64,000 nucleotides of DNA from Rhineura floridana (taxonomy: Eukaryota > Chordata > Lepidosauria > Squamata > Rhineuridae). Every line of letters starts with the position of its first letter. The stretch's first letter is position 1. This document shows, piece by piece, positions 36,060-46,618 of this stretch. The stretch is from positions 220,991,943-221,055,942 of the forward strand of contig NC_084482.1 of NCBI RefSeq assembly GCF_030035675.1, written 5' to 3'. The notes below the pieces were generated by a model. That model made no database searches and was not told where the DNA came from. It worked only from the letters and a program-made list of their open reading frames with translations. A program made the position numbers and the translations under genes.

Positions 36060-36370
36060 GATTCCAGAGATATCACCTCTATTTATTCATTTATAGGCTC
36101 TTTGTATACCGCTATTTCATTAGAAACGTCAAAGCAGTTTACAACACGTTAAAAAAAGGCAACCACCATAAATTAAAAACATCAAATATACAATAAAAAC
36201 AAAGGTCAAGTGTTGTGAAAAGAGCATGCTCTTAATTGCCTGCCTGGCGGCACAGAAAGGTTTTCAGCAGGCGCTTCGAAGTTAAAACAGAAGACGCCTG
36301 CTGAACCTCTGTTGGCAGAGCTTTCCAGAGAACTGGGCCGATGACACGGAAGGCTCGATTTCATGTCAAT
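36060..36370 (-). mobile_element. L2-type tail, antisense
   Basis: Motifs such as TATTTATTCATTTATAGGC, ACCGCTATTTCATTAG, AGCAGTTTACAAC and the GGCGGCACAGAAAGG region match antisense L2-tailed squamate repeats. It lies in the gene B intron. Confidence 0.45.
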
Positions 36371-37556
36371 GTTCAAATCATTTAAACTCTATAAAATCTA
36401 GTTTCAAAGGAGATGAAGCTTCATCATATATAGGGGATATTTTACAAATGAATGCATGCAAGAGTGAATTCGTTACAAGAAATTTTAAATGTCTCTATGC
36501 AAAGCACAGTAGCAAGCTGGAGGATGCAAAGGGAGACATCCTGGTTTGCTCCAAGAAAGCTAAATTGAGGAAGGTAACCTGGAAAGAAGGTGATGTGGAA
36601 GGCCAGTGACCAACTAATTTCAGAGATGAAAGGGAGACATCCTGGATAAACTGAGGAAGGTAACCTGGGACGCACGTGCAAGAAAGTAAGATGTTTTAAA
36701 TGCAATTATAATGCCAATATAGAGGTACTGATTAAACAGAAATTATAACTTTAGGGTTTCTATAGGTTTCAATTAATCATAAAATGGCATCAGTATTTGT
36801 TAGGGAAAAGCTTTAAAAGAGCAGGTCACTTTGGGTCACCAATGATTGACATTTGAGGTTTAGAAAGTCTCGAAGATCACAAAAAGCAGAACCAAAAGGA
36901 GACAGAAACCACAAAGTTTAATTTCAAAAAGTCAAACAAGCGTGCACTTTGAAAACAACCTATGTAGTCAGGGCAGACACTTTCCAGGAAAGAAGGAGAT
37001 GTGGAAGGCTAGTGACCAACTAATTTCAGAGATTTGACATTAAAACATCTTTAAGTAAGAGGGGGGAACATCGGTGAGGGTATATAAAGAACACGTCATC
37101 ACTCCCTGACCATCCAGAGGCAGATCCTATGTTCTCTGAGCTACCACTTAGTCCCAGCAGCCTGGGCATTGCTTTTGGAGCATGGGGGTGCCCCTCTGTT
37201 GAGTTCCTCAACTCACAGAGTAAGGAAGATCTTTCATGCCTACAAGCTACTGCATTGCTGCTAAGGATCCATTGGAGAAGCTTTGCTGATTTGAGAGTGA
37301 ATGTGCATGCTTGTAATTTTCCTTTTTCCTCTTTTAAGAAAGCATTTATATTTGATGTCACACTTTTGATTACCGCTGAAAATAGAGAGTGCTTCAAAGG
37401 CACATAGCACACGCTATTGCCAACCCTACACCTATGTGAGGGAAGCGTGGGGTATTAGAGGTGTTGGGGTACTCCCTCTAGGTTCCTGGAGACCACCAAG
37501 ATTCAGTGTTGTGAAATCCTTCTACAGCTTCCCTAAGTCATCTTTCAAGTCCATAC
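36371..37556. other. Gene B intron segment, no gene; local repeats
   Basis: A segment of about 70 bp (AAGGGAGACATCCTGG, then GAGGAAGGTAACCTGG) occurs twice between 36525 and 36680. Its neighbour (GATGTGGAAGGCCAGTGACC, ending TTTCAGAGAT) occurs at about 36590 and 36998. No coding region was recognised. Confidence 0.5.
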
Positions 37557-37640
37557 CTACTGATCTCTCCCTTTCATCAGAGCCACATACAACTGATCAT
37601 GCTCTTCCAGCCAAGAGGTGAAGCCTAGTTTTGACATTCC
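37557..37640 (-). pseudogene. Second, degenerate KRAB-B-like exon in gene B
   Basis: It aligns with 35594-35677 over its full 84 nt (MSKLGFTSWLEEHDQ in the same phase). The donor (CAGTAG then GTATGG) is present but the acceptor AG is lost, and an in-frame TAG sits in the last codon. It belongs to a local duplication in which about 35590-36010 matches 37557-37890 plus 40480-40550. Confidence 0.6.
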
Positions 37641-37908
37641 CAAATTATCCTCTCCTCCCCAAAGCAAACAAAGATTTTAGATCTGGAACCGATTAGTACA
37701 GGGACCCAAGTTATCCTCCTGACCAGTTGCCTGGAGGTGTACATAAATCTCCACTCAGGGGCTCTGTGGAAACCAATCCAGCCATCTTAATTTGGGGGAT
37801 TCCTCAGCAGGTAGAAAAGAAACTTCAACCTAGCGGCTCTTCCTCAGAACAGCCCTGTGGAATCAGACCACAGGCCTATCTGCTTTATCTGGGGCGGCTC
37901 AGGACTTC

Positions 37909-39135
37909 ATGGTTTCCATGACAACCATGGGGCTGTCTCAATTTGTTTCTGGCCCGACGCATGTGTCGGGACATACCCTTGATTTGATCTTCGTCACTGG
38001 ACATGGAGATGGTGATCTGGAGGTTGGGGATTTATCATCTATTCCTTTGTCATGGACAGATCACCGCTTGCTGAAGTTTAGGCTCACAGCAGCCCTTTCC
38101 CTCTGCAAGGGCGGGGGACCTATTAATTTGGTCCGCCCCCGGAGTCTAATTGATCCTGAGGGTTTCCAAAGGGCTCTGGGGGTTTTTCCGACTGAGAAGA
38201 CTGGCGCTCCTGTCGAAGCCCTGGTTGAACTGTGGAATACGGAAATGACCCGGGCGGTTGACACGATTGCTCCCATGCGCCCCCTCCTATGCAGAGCTCA
38301 TACAGCTCCATGGTATACCTTGGAGCTGAGAGCGATGAAGCAAGAGAGGAGGAGGCTTGAGTGCAGATGGAGGCGAACTCCCGATGAATGCAATTACACC
38401 TTGGTAAGTGCTTGTTCTAAGCAGTATATAGTAGCGGTGAGGGCAGCAAAAAAGAGATATTTTGCTGATACTATTAAGTCATCACTCTCCCGCCCAGCGG
38501 AGCTCTTTAAAATTGTGCGAGGGCTTTTACATTCTGGTCCTCGGGATATTATAGATTCATCTGTAGCCCGCTGTGATGAGTTCGCCGAGCACTTCCAAGA
38601 AAAGATCGCATGCATTCGCCGGGACTTAGACTCCAATATTATAGCAGTTGGACCTAATGAAGTATCCAGATCACGGTCTTGTCCTCATTTATTGGATGAG
38701 TTTCAGTCTGTGCAGCTTGAGGATGTTGACAGGATCCTTGGACTGGTGCGGGTGACCACGTCTGTACTGGATCCTTGCCCCTCTTGGCTGGTGAAAGCTG
38801 GCAGGACCGGAACCGCCGGCTGGGCCAAGGAGGTAATAAATGCCTCTTTAAGAGAGGGAGTGGTCCCTGACTGCCTAAAAGAGGCGGTGGTGAGACCGCT
38901 CCTGAAGAAATCCTCCTTGGACCCAGATAACTTGAACAACTATAGACCTGTGGCGAATGTTCCGTTCCTGGGCAAGATCCTGGAGCGGGTGGTTGCTGGC
39001 CAGCTCCAGGGGCTCTTGGATGACACTGATTATCTTGATCCATTTCAATCCGGTTTTAGGCCCGGTTATGGCACCGAAACAGCCCTGGTCGCCCTGTATG
39101 ATGACCTCTGTCGGGAGAGGGACGGGGGAGTGTGA
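37909..39135 (+). CDS. L2 ORF2, endonuclease end and RT start
   Basis: The 408-codon frame shows SWTDHRLLKFRL (endonuclease C-terminal SDH-type motif), then PLLCRAHTAPWYTLELRAMK, KQERRRLECRWRR, and at the C-terminus the first reverse transcriptase blocks: LKKSSLDPDNLNNYRPVANV, FLGKILERVVAGQL, FQSGFRPGYGTETAL. The frame is lost just before LLDPSAAFDTIDHGIL, which continues in the next frame from about 39130. Confidence 0.85.
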   Translation: MVSMTTMGLSQFVSGPTHVSGHTLDLIFVTGHGDGDLEVGDLSSIPLSWTDHRLLKFRLTAALSLCKGGGPINLVRPRSLIDPEGFQRALGVFPTEKTGAPVEALVELWNTEMTRAVDTIAPMRPLLCRAHTAPWYTLELRAMKQERRRLECRWRRTPDECNYTLVSACSKQYIVAVRAAKKRYFADTIKSSLSRPAELFKIVRGLLHSGPRDIIDSSVARCDEFAEHFQEKIACIRRDLDSNIIAVGPNEVSRSRSCPHLLDEFQSVQLEDVDRILGLVRVTTSVLDPCPSWLVKAGRTGTAGWAKEVINASLREGVVPDCLKEAVVRPLLKKSSLDPDNLNNYRPVANVPFLGKILERVVAGQLQGLLDDTDYLDPFQSGFRPGYGTETALVALYDDLCRERDGGV

Positions 39136-40268
39136 CTCTGTTGATTCTCCTTGATCCCTCAGCTGCTTTTGATACCATCGACCATGGTATCCTTCTGGGA
39201 AGACTCACGGAGTTGGGAGTTGGGGGTACTGCTTGGCAGTGGCTCCGCTCCTACTTGGTGGGTCGTCACCAGAAGGTAGTGCTTGGGGAACATTGCTCGA
39301 CACCCTGGACTCTCCATTGTGGAGTCCCGCAGGGATCGGTACTGTCCCCCATGCTTTTTAACATCTACATGCAGCCGCTGGGTGCGGTCAACAGGAGTTT
39401 TGGGGTGCATCAGTATGCTGATGACACACAACTCTATTTCTCCTTTTCATCCTCTTCAGGTGAGGCTGTTAACGTGCTAAACCGCTGCCTGGCCGTGATA
39501 AAGGAAAGGATAGGAGCTAACAAACTGAAGCTCAATCCTGACAAGACCGAGACGCTGTTGGTGAGTGCCTTCAATGTCCAGATGGAGGATGTTCATCCTG
39601 TTCTTGATGGGGTTACACTCCCCTTGAAGGAACAGGTTCGTAGCTTGGGAGTTCTTTTCGATCCTTCCTTGTCTCTCGAGACCCAGGTGGCCTCGGTGGC
39701 ACGGAATGCTTTCTATCATCTTTGACTGGTAGCCCAGCTATGTCCCTATCTAGACAGTGACGACCTCGCCTCAGTTGTTCACGCTCTGGTAACATCTAGG
39801 CTGGACTACTGCAATGCGCTCTACGTTGGGCTGCCCTTGAAGATAGTTCGGAAACCACAGCTAGTCCAGAATGCAGCGGCCAGATTACTGACGTGGACCA
39901 GAAGGTCTGCTCATATAACACCTGTTCTGGCTCATCTGCACTGGCTTCCTATTTGTTTCCGGGCTAGATTCAAAGTGCTGGTTTTGACCTATAAAGCCCT
40001 ACACGGCATGGGACCGCAATACCTGGTGGAACGCCTCTCCCAATATGAACCTACCCGTACACTGCGCTCAACATCTAAGGCCCTCCTCCGGGTGCCATCC
40101 CATCAAGAAGCCCGGAGGGTTGTGACTAGAACTAGGGCCTTTTCGGTAGTGGCCCCCGAACTGTGGAATAGTCTCCCCGATGAGGTACGCCTGGCGCCAA
40201 CGCTGCTATCCTTTCGGCACCAGGTGAAAACCTTTTTATACTCCCAGGCATTTGAAAGTGTATTTTAA
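39132..40268 (+). CDS. L2 ORF2, RT core and C-terminus (interrupted)
   Basis: It has LLDPSAAFDTIDHGILLGRL, CGVPQGSVLSPMLFNIYMQP, HQYADDTQLYFSF (YADD active site) and ANKLKLNPDKTETLLVS, then after a TGA near 39725 and a frame change YCNALYVGLPLKIVRKPQLV, AHLHWLPICFRARFKVLV and FSVVAPELWNSLPDEVR. These are L2-clade blocks. The element is damaged but not old in appearance. Confidence 0.85.
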
Positions 40269-40480
40269 ATTGTATTTTATAGTGTATTTTATCAGTATTT
40301 TCATTATTGTTGTATTTTGACGTTGCTGGTTCTTTGTTATTGTTTGTTTTGATCTTTGATTTCGTTATACTTATTGTATTTATATATTGTGCTTGTTTTA
40401 TCTCTTATGTACACCGCCCACAGAGACTTTTTGGCTTAGGGCGGTATATCAATTAAATTAAATAAATAAATAAAATAAAT

Positions 40481-41727
40481 ATCTAGTCCAGCATCCTCAC
40501 AGTGCCTGATCAGATGCGAATGGGAAGTCTATAGGGAGGACATAAAGGCACCACCCTCCGATCTGACATAAGATGTGCGGCAGATAAAGGTGAGGCTTCA
40601 AAAGAACCACCAGGACCTTGAAACGGGCTGCCAATTGCGCCTTTGCTGGACTGGGGCGCACTTCTGCCAGTCAGCTTATCAGCGGTTGGAGGGGGCTTTG
40701 CTCAAGGAAGGGGAAGCTGTTTCCAATGAATGGAACTTACTTCTCCCTCCCAGCGCTGCTCTGTGAAGCAGCCCCATTCAGCTCCTGAAGTTGAAAGAAG
40801 CAGTGTGGGGTGGCGAGCCAAGGGCTCAGCTTGGCTGTGGGTGCCTGTTCCCTTTGGGAAGCCACTGCTTTTTAGAAAGATCGGCTGTGCATGGGACTTC
40901 TCTGGCAGGCAGCCCATCCGAAAGGCACCTTTTTTCCCTCCCTCCCTGCACTATGAAAGGAGGGGGAAGGGTGCTTCAGAGAGCACTTTGCAGCTTTAAG
41001 ACAGTCACTGTGCTCCCAACGGGGCAAGGGTTGCACTCAGGTCCTGCTTGCTTGCTTCCTATAGGCATGCTGCCATTGGCCTGATCCAGCAGGCTCTTCT
41101 TAAAGACATCTAAGATGTTCTCCAGGAGAACTCACACCCTGATGGGTCAATTAATCTGCAACGAATCATATTACACAGGAAGTGAAAAATCCTACAATTT
41201 CCAAACCAAAATGGGGCCTCAACGCAGCTGAACATCTACCTGTTGATGTCGCATCTTTGGGATACTGGATAAAGGGATCTTTTCTTTCTTCCCAACACGA
41301 ATGGAGATCCGACTCTTTGAAGGAAATAGACAAGACTAGTTACTTTTGACCAGAAAATATTCAGCCCTTACAAACAGAGATTTTTATAATTGATTTACAT
41401 AAAATTATGTGTGGAAAAGTAGCGCAAACAATACAAGCCAAAACATGAGTAAAAAGACAAGCTGCCAGTTAAAGTGTCTTTTTTCCTTTGAGTTTTGTTT
41501 ACAGTAGTTCCAAAATAAATTCTTTCCCGTAAAGTATCAACATTTTATAAGGAGTCCGGGCATTCAGCCAATGATCATGTCTATATATGGCTGAAGCTGT
41601 ACAGGGGTGAGTCAGGAGAACTTATCAGAATACAACATCAGCATCAAGATGCAGGTTAGGATGAGAGTTCAAATGATGGAAACAAGAGTATAGTAGTAAT
41701 ATGAGCATGAACTGACAGAGTCTAGAT
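40481..41727. other. Gene B intron segment, no gene
   Basis: About 41040-41345 repeats 14945-15290 of unit A (CR1-type tail and its flank). It therefore duplicates, inside the gene B intron, a piece that also lies next to the finger exon in A and C. The rest (40560-41030 and 41350-41727) shows nothing I can identify. Confidence 0.5.
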
Positions 41728-41863
41728 CAGGGTTTCCCAACCTTTGGTCCACAGATGTTGCTGGACTATAGTTCCCATAATTCCTGACCATTGGCCATGC
41801 TGGATGGGGCTGATGGGAGTTGTAGTCCCACAACATCTGTGGCTCAAAGGTCGGGAAACCCTG
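41728..41863. mobile_element. hAT MITE with 8-bp target duplication
   Basis: The ends CAGGGTTTCCCAACCTTTG and its near complement (CAAAGGTCGGGAAACCCTG) are inverted. The flanks GTCTAGAT at 41720-41727 and 41864-41871 are identical. An 8-bp duplication with CAG-type termini is the hallmark of hAT DNA transposons. The 136-bp element has no coding capacity. Confidence 0.88.
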
Positions 41864-42559
41864 GTCTAGATAGATACAAACTAGAGCTATAAAAGACAGA
41901 CAGCCTTGGGGATTTTTACCAGTTGTCCGTGACACTGGTCGAAGAAAGAACCACCTGCTCTGAGTGTTAAGGTCCACACGCAGCAAAGGTGAGATCACTC
42001 CTTTTCAGATGGAAATCAATGTGACCTATGCTGTCCTTTGAAATGCAACACGTTAGCGTACATCCCCTTTGTATGTGCTGTGTAAGACCTATGTTCTGAT
42101 ATGTGGCTATGTCCACAAAGTATAGTAAATTAGACGTCTTAATTATACATAGACACTGATAAAGATTTCCTTTGTTGATCGGCCATTAGATATTCCTAGA
42201 CGTAAAAAGATTCTTGGCTGGGATCTCTGGCCACTTGGTTCACCTAGTCAGACCTAACTGCCGGCAAAAACTGATGGGTAAAATTAGCCTAAGGAGTAAA
42301 ATTGGTCTTCTAATCTGAGATGACATTGCCAGTCGTATGCAGCGGACATGACCTGGTCAGCAGAGAGAACTCCCTCAGCTAACCAATGTGGGAATCTGCT
42401 TTGAAACCTTTCCCAAAAGTGGATAAAACTGAACTCCTGGTCCCACTCTGGGTTCCAGTTTGTGCGGTTCCTTTTGCTGCTTGAAATCTATCTTAGCCCA
42501 CATGTCAACTGGGGTCTGACTCCATCACCCTCCCCTGCTTTTCCTTCCCTACCTCAGCT

Positions 42560-43390
42560 TCCTGCCTTCTCTGGACCCTTTCCTGCTGCAGCAAAGGTCC
42601 CCTTTTCAAGGGCGCTGCTGCAATTCCTGCTTTCCCGGAATCTCTGCTAGCTGAGGGAACGGCCCTTGTTCCAGCTGCCAAGGAGCCTTTCTCGGGGTCC
42701 CTCTTGCCTCCTGTTTTCGCTGTGTCCCTGCCTGAGTCAAAGAGTCTCTGTGCTCCAGTTCTGCTTCCAGACTTCCCACCAGGGCTGGCAAAGCTAAATC
42801 TTGCTCTCTGTCCTGTCTTCTGGAGGTCATTCCCTACAAATTGTAGCCTCCACCTCCGCTTCCTCTTCTCCAAACTGCTGCTTCTTCCTGCTTCAAAGAC
42901 AAAACCTGACCTTTGGGCAGAGGAAGGAAGAGGGAGGAGGCAGGAGGTGCTCCCGGGAGCATCTCTTCCCACTGGGAGGTTAGAGTACAAGGCACAGAGT
43001 GTCAATGATCTGTTGAGGATGCAGGAGAAGATGCTCTGCTGGAGTTTGGGAGCTCCTGCCCTCTCCTCCTCCTGCTGCAAGGTAAGATTTTTCATCATGG
43101 GGCAGCAGAAGGCAGCAGGGAGGGGCACTTTTCGCACTGAATGATCAAAAGGCCCCAAGAACAGAGGAAGCTGCATTCTACCAGATCAGAGAATTGGTCC
43201 ATCTAGTCCCGCCTGCTTACAGCAACTAGCTGTGGATGTCACGCAGAGAAAGATCTTTCCCAGCACCTCCTACCGGATCCTTTCACCCCTCTTGGAGCTG
43301 CCAGGGACTAAACCTCGGACCTTCTACATGCAAAGCAGGTGTTCCCCTTCTGAGCTGCAGTCCCTCCCCAAATATCCAGGGCCCAGGCAC
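42560..43390. other. Conserved GC-rich intronic segment and SINE (B)
   Basis: Counterpart of 20690-21500: the GC-rich segment to about 43140, then the SINE-like repeat at 43155-43390. The long open frames on both strands are not supported as genes. Confidence 0.4.
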
Positions 43391-43470
43391 CCATTTCCAT
43401 GATAGCATCCCTGCAGTGGAAGGTTAAATAGCACAGGTGCTAAATCCATACCTTCAACATTCATCAGTCA

Positions 43471-43674
<204 letters not shown>

Positions 43675-43679
43675 TCAGC

Positions 43680-44610
43680 CAAACACTTGAATAGCTTTCA
43701 AAGAAGATTGGACAAATCCATGGAGGATCAGGACATCAGTGGCTACGAGCCACAATGGCAATGCATTTCCTCCACTGCCAGAGGCAGTATGCTGGGAATG
43801 GCAACAGAGCAGGACACTTGGCAGCTACACTTTGGTTCATATCGTACTAATAGCCTGACCAGTGGGGCACGCTGGGATTAATTAATTAATTAATTAATTT
43901 TATTGCATTTATATACAACCCCATAGCCGAAGCTCTCTGGGTGGTTTACCACAAAAACAATATAGAAATCTAAAAATACATTTTAAAAAGCAATTTAAAA
44001 GCACATGCTAAAATGCCTGGGAGAAGAGGAAAGTCTTGACCTGGTGCCGAAAAGATCACAGTGTTGGTGCCAGGCTCACCTCATCACAGAAATCATTCCA
44101 TAATTTGGGGGCCACCACTGAGAAGGCCCTCTCCCTTGTTGCCAGACTCCGAGTTTCCCTCGGAGTGGGCACCCAGAAGAGGGCCTTAGATGTTAAGCGT
44201 AGTGTACGGGTGGGTTCGTGTCAGGAGAGGCGTTCCATCAGGTATTTTAGTACCAAGCCGTGTGACTCTCTTGAAGCTGTCCCACTCTCTTTTTCTTTGC
44301 ATTTCTTTAGTACAGTTACTTTTTATTTAGCTTTTGTGGGGGTGAGTATTTCTGGATTTTACACTGCTCAGACACAATTGCAGGGCAGAGCTTGATTGAC
44401 TCTCGAAAAAGATCCCACCTCTCCAAGAGTGTATTTTAGGAGTTTTGCCAGAGTTCTGCCAGACACATGTCACCGGATCACAAGTAGGGCGAGTGCTCAT
44501 GTGTTCAGGTCCTGTTTGCAGACTTCCCACAGGCATCTGGTCGGCCACTGCAAGAACCGGCTGCTGGAACAGACGGGCTACTGGCCTGATCCGGCAGACT
44601 CTCCTTATGC
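43680..44610. repeat. CR1 and L2 fragments in intron 1 (B)
   Basis: This is the same set as in A at 21800-22740: CR1 C-terminal piece, antisense L2 tail with ATTA repeat, CR1-type 3' tail. They were present before units A and B separated. Confidence 0.65.
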
Positions 44611-44710
44611 AGCCTCAGAGGTAGTATTCTCCCAGAGCCCTCCCCGCTATGCTCAGGGAGATGCACCCCAGCTGTCCCCTCGGTCTCTCCCCCAATGATC
44701 CTCCCCTTAC

Positions 44711-44785
44711 CTGATTGGGCTGCCCGGCTGCTCTTTCCACTCTATCCCACAGAAGAGACAATCCGGACGGTGCCTCTGAGGCCAT
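44711..44785 (-). CDS. First coding exon of gene B
   Basis: ATG at 44783-44785 in context GCGCCATGG, 25 codons starting MASEAPSGLSLLWDR, donor CAG then GTAAGG in phase 0. Identical in coding sequence to exon 1 of gene A, which supports both the start choice and the exon. Confidence 0.8.
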
Positions 44786-45099
44786 GGCGCTGCCTGAGAG
44801 GGAGGAGTAAACTAGGCCAGCTCTGGGACTCCCACAGCTTTCACCACGATGCATGTTTCGTAGGGAGCAGCTCTCAAGGGCCTGCAGGGGAGAGACGGAG
44901 GATGGGAGGGATTTCATCCTTCATGCCAATTTGGGATTCAGAGGTTTGAATATTATAAGTAGCCTCAATCCAAATAAATAAATGGCACATCCCTTTCCTC
45001 TGTTGTTTTCCCCCACAATGCTTGATTTGCAAAAGGCCTTAAAGGCCCCAAATCTCTCTCAGAACATTCTCCAGTTTCTTCCAGACTTTTCTCCATGCT

Positions 45100-45480
45100 A
45101 CCCCCAGTAAACTGCCAATGCTTCCTCTCCAACACAATGTAACAAAATAGCAATTTGTCGATTCTTAGCAACATTATCAACTCCAGCTGCAGAAAGATAT
45201 AAAATAAAAGCTTGCTCCCATCGCTTCCATGTCTCAGCCAGATTACCTTGCAATAACAGAAGAGGTGGAGGCCAGAATGAGTCCATTTTGGACTTCTGAC
45301 ACCATATAATGTGTTTTTTTTCACAATAAACACATCTTGATTCTTTAACATAAGAATAGTATACTTTAATCACCATTCCACAGGGCACAGTCTTTACATC
45401 TGCTTATGCTGTGCTTAACCCATCTCAGCTGAAACACCAACTGAACTCTACTGACAATTCCAAGACCTTAAAGAGATATT
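45100..45480 (-). mobile_element. Fragment of a Ty3/Gypsy-type LTR element (fossil)
   Basis: A minus-strand piece resembles the beginning of a Gypsy-type gag region, with possible leader sequence beside it. It is a short, broken remnant at the edge between unit B and the CR1. Age is not determinable from one fragment. Family assignment is from memory and tentative. Confidence 0.45.
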
Positions 45481-45494
45481 ACAGCACAGGAGGG

Positions 45495-46618
45495 CTGTAG
45501 AAAGTGGAGTCCCTCAAGGATCGGTATTGGGACCTGTACTTTTCAATTTGTTCATTAATGACCTAGAATTTGGAGTGAGCAGTCAAGTGGCCAAGTTTGC
45601 TGACGACACTAAATTGTTCAGGGTTGTTCAAACAAAGAGGGATTGCGAAAGACTCCAAATAGACCTCTCCAAACTGACTGAATGGGCGGAAAAATGGCAA
45701 ATGCAATTCAATATAAACAAGTGTAAAATTATGCATACTGGAGCAAAAAATCTGATTTTCACATATACGCTCGTGGGGTCTGAACTGGCAGTGACCGACC
45801 AGGAGAGAGACCTCGGGTTTGTAGTGGACAGCACGATGAAAATGTCGACCCAGTGTGCGGCAGCTGTGAAAAAGGCAAATTCCATGCTAGCGATAATTAG
45901 GAAAGGTATTGAAAATAAAACAGCCGATATCATCATGCCGTTGTATAAATCTATGGTGCGGCCGCATTTGGAATACTGTGTACAGTTCTGGTCGCCTCAT
46001 CTCAAAAAGGATATTATAGAGTTGGAAAAGGTTCAGAAGAGGGCAACCAGAATGATCAAGCGAATGGAGCGACTCCCTTACGAGGAAAGGTTGCAGCATT
46101 TGGGGCTTTTTAGTTTAGAGAAAAGGCGGGTCAGAGGAGACATGATAGAAGTGTATAAAATTATGCATGGCATTGAGAAAGTGGATAGAGAAAAGTTCTT
46201 CTCCCTCTCTCATAATACTAGAACTCGTGGACATTCAAAGAAGCTGAATGTTGGAAGATTCAGGACAGACAAAAGGAAGTACTTCTTTACCCCGCGCATA
46301 GTTAAACTATGGAATTTGCTCCCACAAGATGCAGTAATGGCCGCCAGCTTTGTTGGCTTTAAAAGAAGATTAGGCAAATTCATGGAGGACAGGGCTATCT
46401 ATGGCTACTAGCCATGATGGCTGTGCTCTGCCACCCTAGTCAGAGGCAGCATGCTTCTGAAACCCAGTTGCCGGAAGCCTCAGGAGGGGAGAGTGTTCTT
46501 GCACTCGGGTCCTGCTTGCGGGCTTCCCCCAGGCACCTGGTTGGCCACTGTGAGAACAGGATGCTGGACTAGATGGGCCACTGGCCTGATCCAGCAGGCT
46601 CTTCTTATGTTCTTATGA
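45495..46618 (+). mobile_element. CR1 LINE preceding unit C
   Basis: An open frame of 294 codons (45527-46411) gives GPVLFNLFINDLEFGVSS, AKFADDTKLFRVV, VRPHLEYCVQFWSPHL and LWNLLPQDAV, followed by the CR1 3' UTR and TTCTTATG repeats at about 46605-46618. It matches the CR1 before unit A (834-4126) but lacks the L1 and L2-tail insertions, so it is their empty-site control. It is 5' truncated at about 45495. Confidence 0.92.

Larger units (their letters stand above)
37890..40480 (+). mobile_element. L2 LINE, nearly complete ORF2 3' half
   Basis: The insertion lies in the duplicated KRAB-B flank (CAGACCACAGGCCTATCT on its left, CTAGTCCAGCATCCTCACAG on its right; the unbroken version is at about 35955-35985). 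It ends with GGGCGGTATATCAATTAAAT and a TAAA repeat, the usual L2 tail. The frame is broken near 39130 and by a TGA near 39725. TATCT is the only visible target duplication. Confidence 0.9.

Noticed and set aside
36442-37412. Short open frames on both strands of the gene B intron
   Set aside because: They are under 130 codons, lack paralogues in the other units, and show no recognisable motif.
45098-45388. Small open frame next to the preceding CR1 as a possible host gene
   Set aside because: It looks like a short fossil piece of a Gypsy-type element, and nothing more can be supported.
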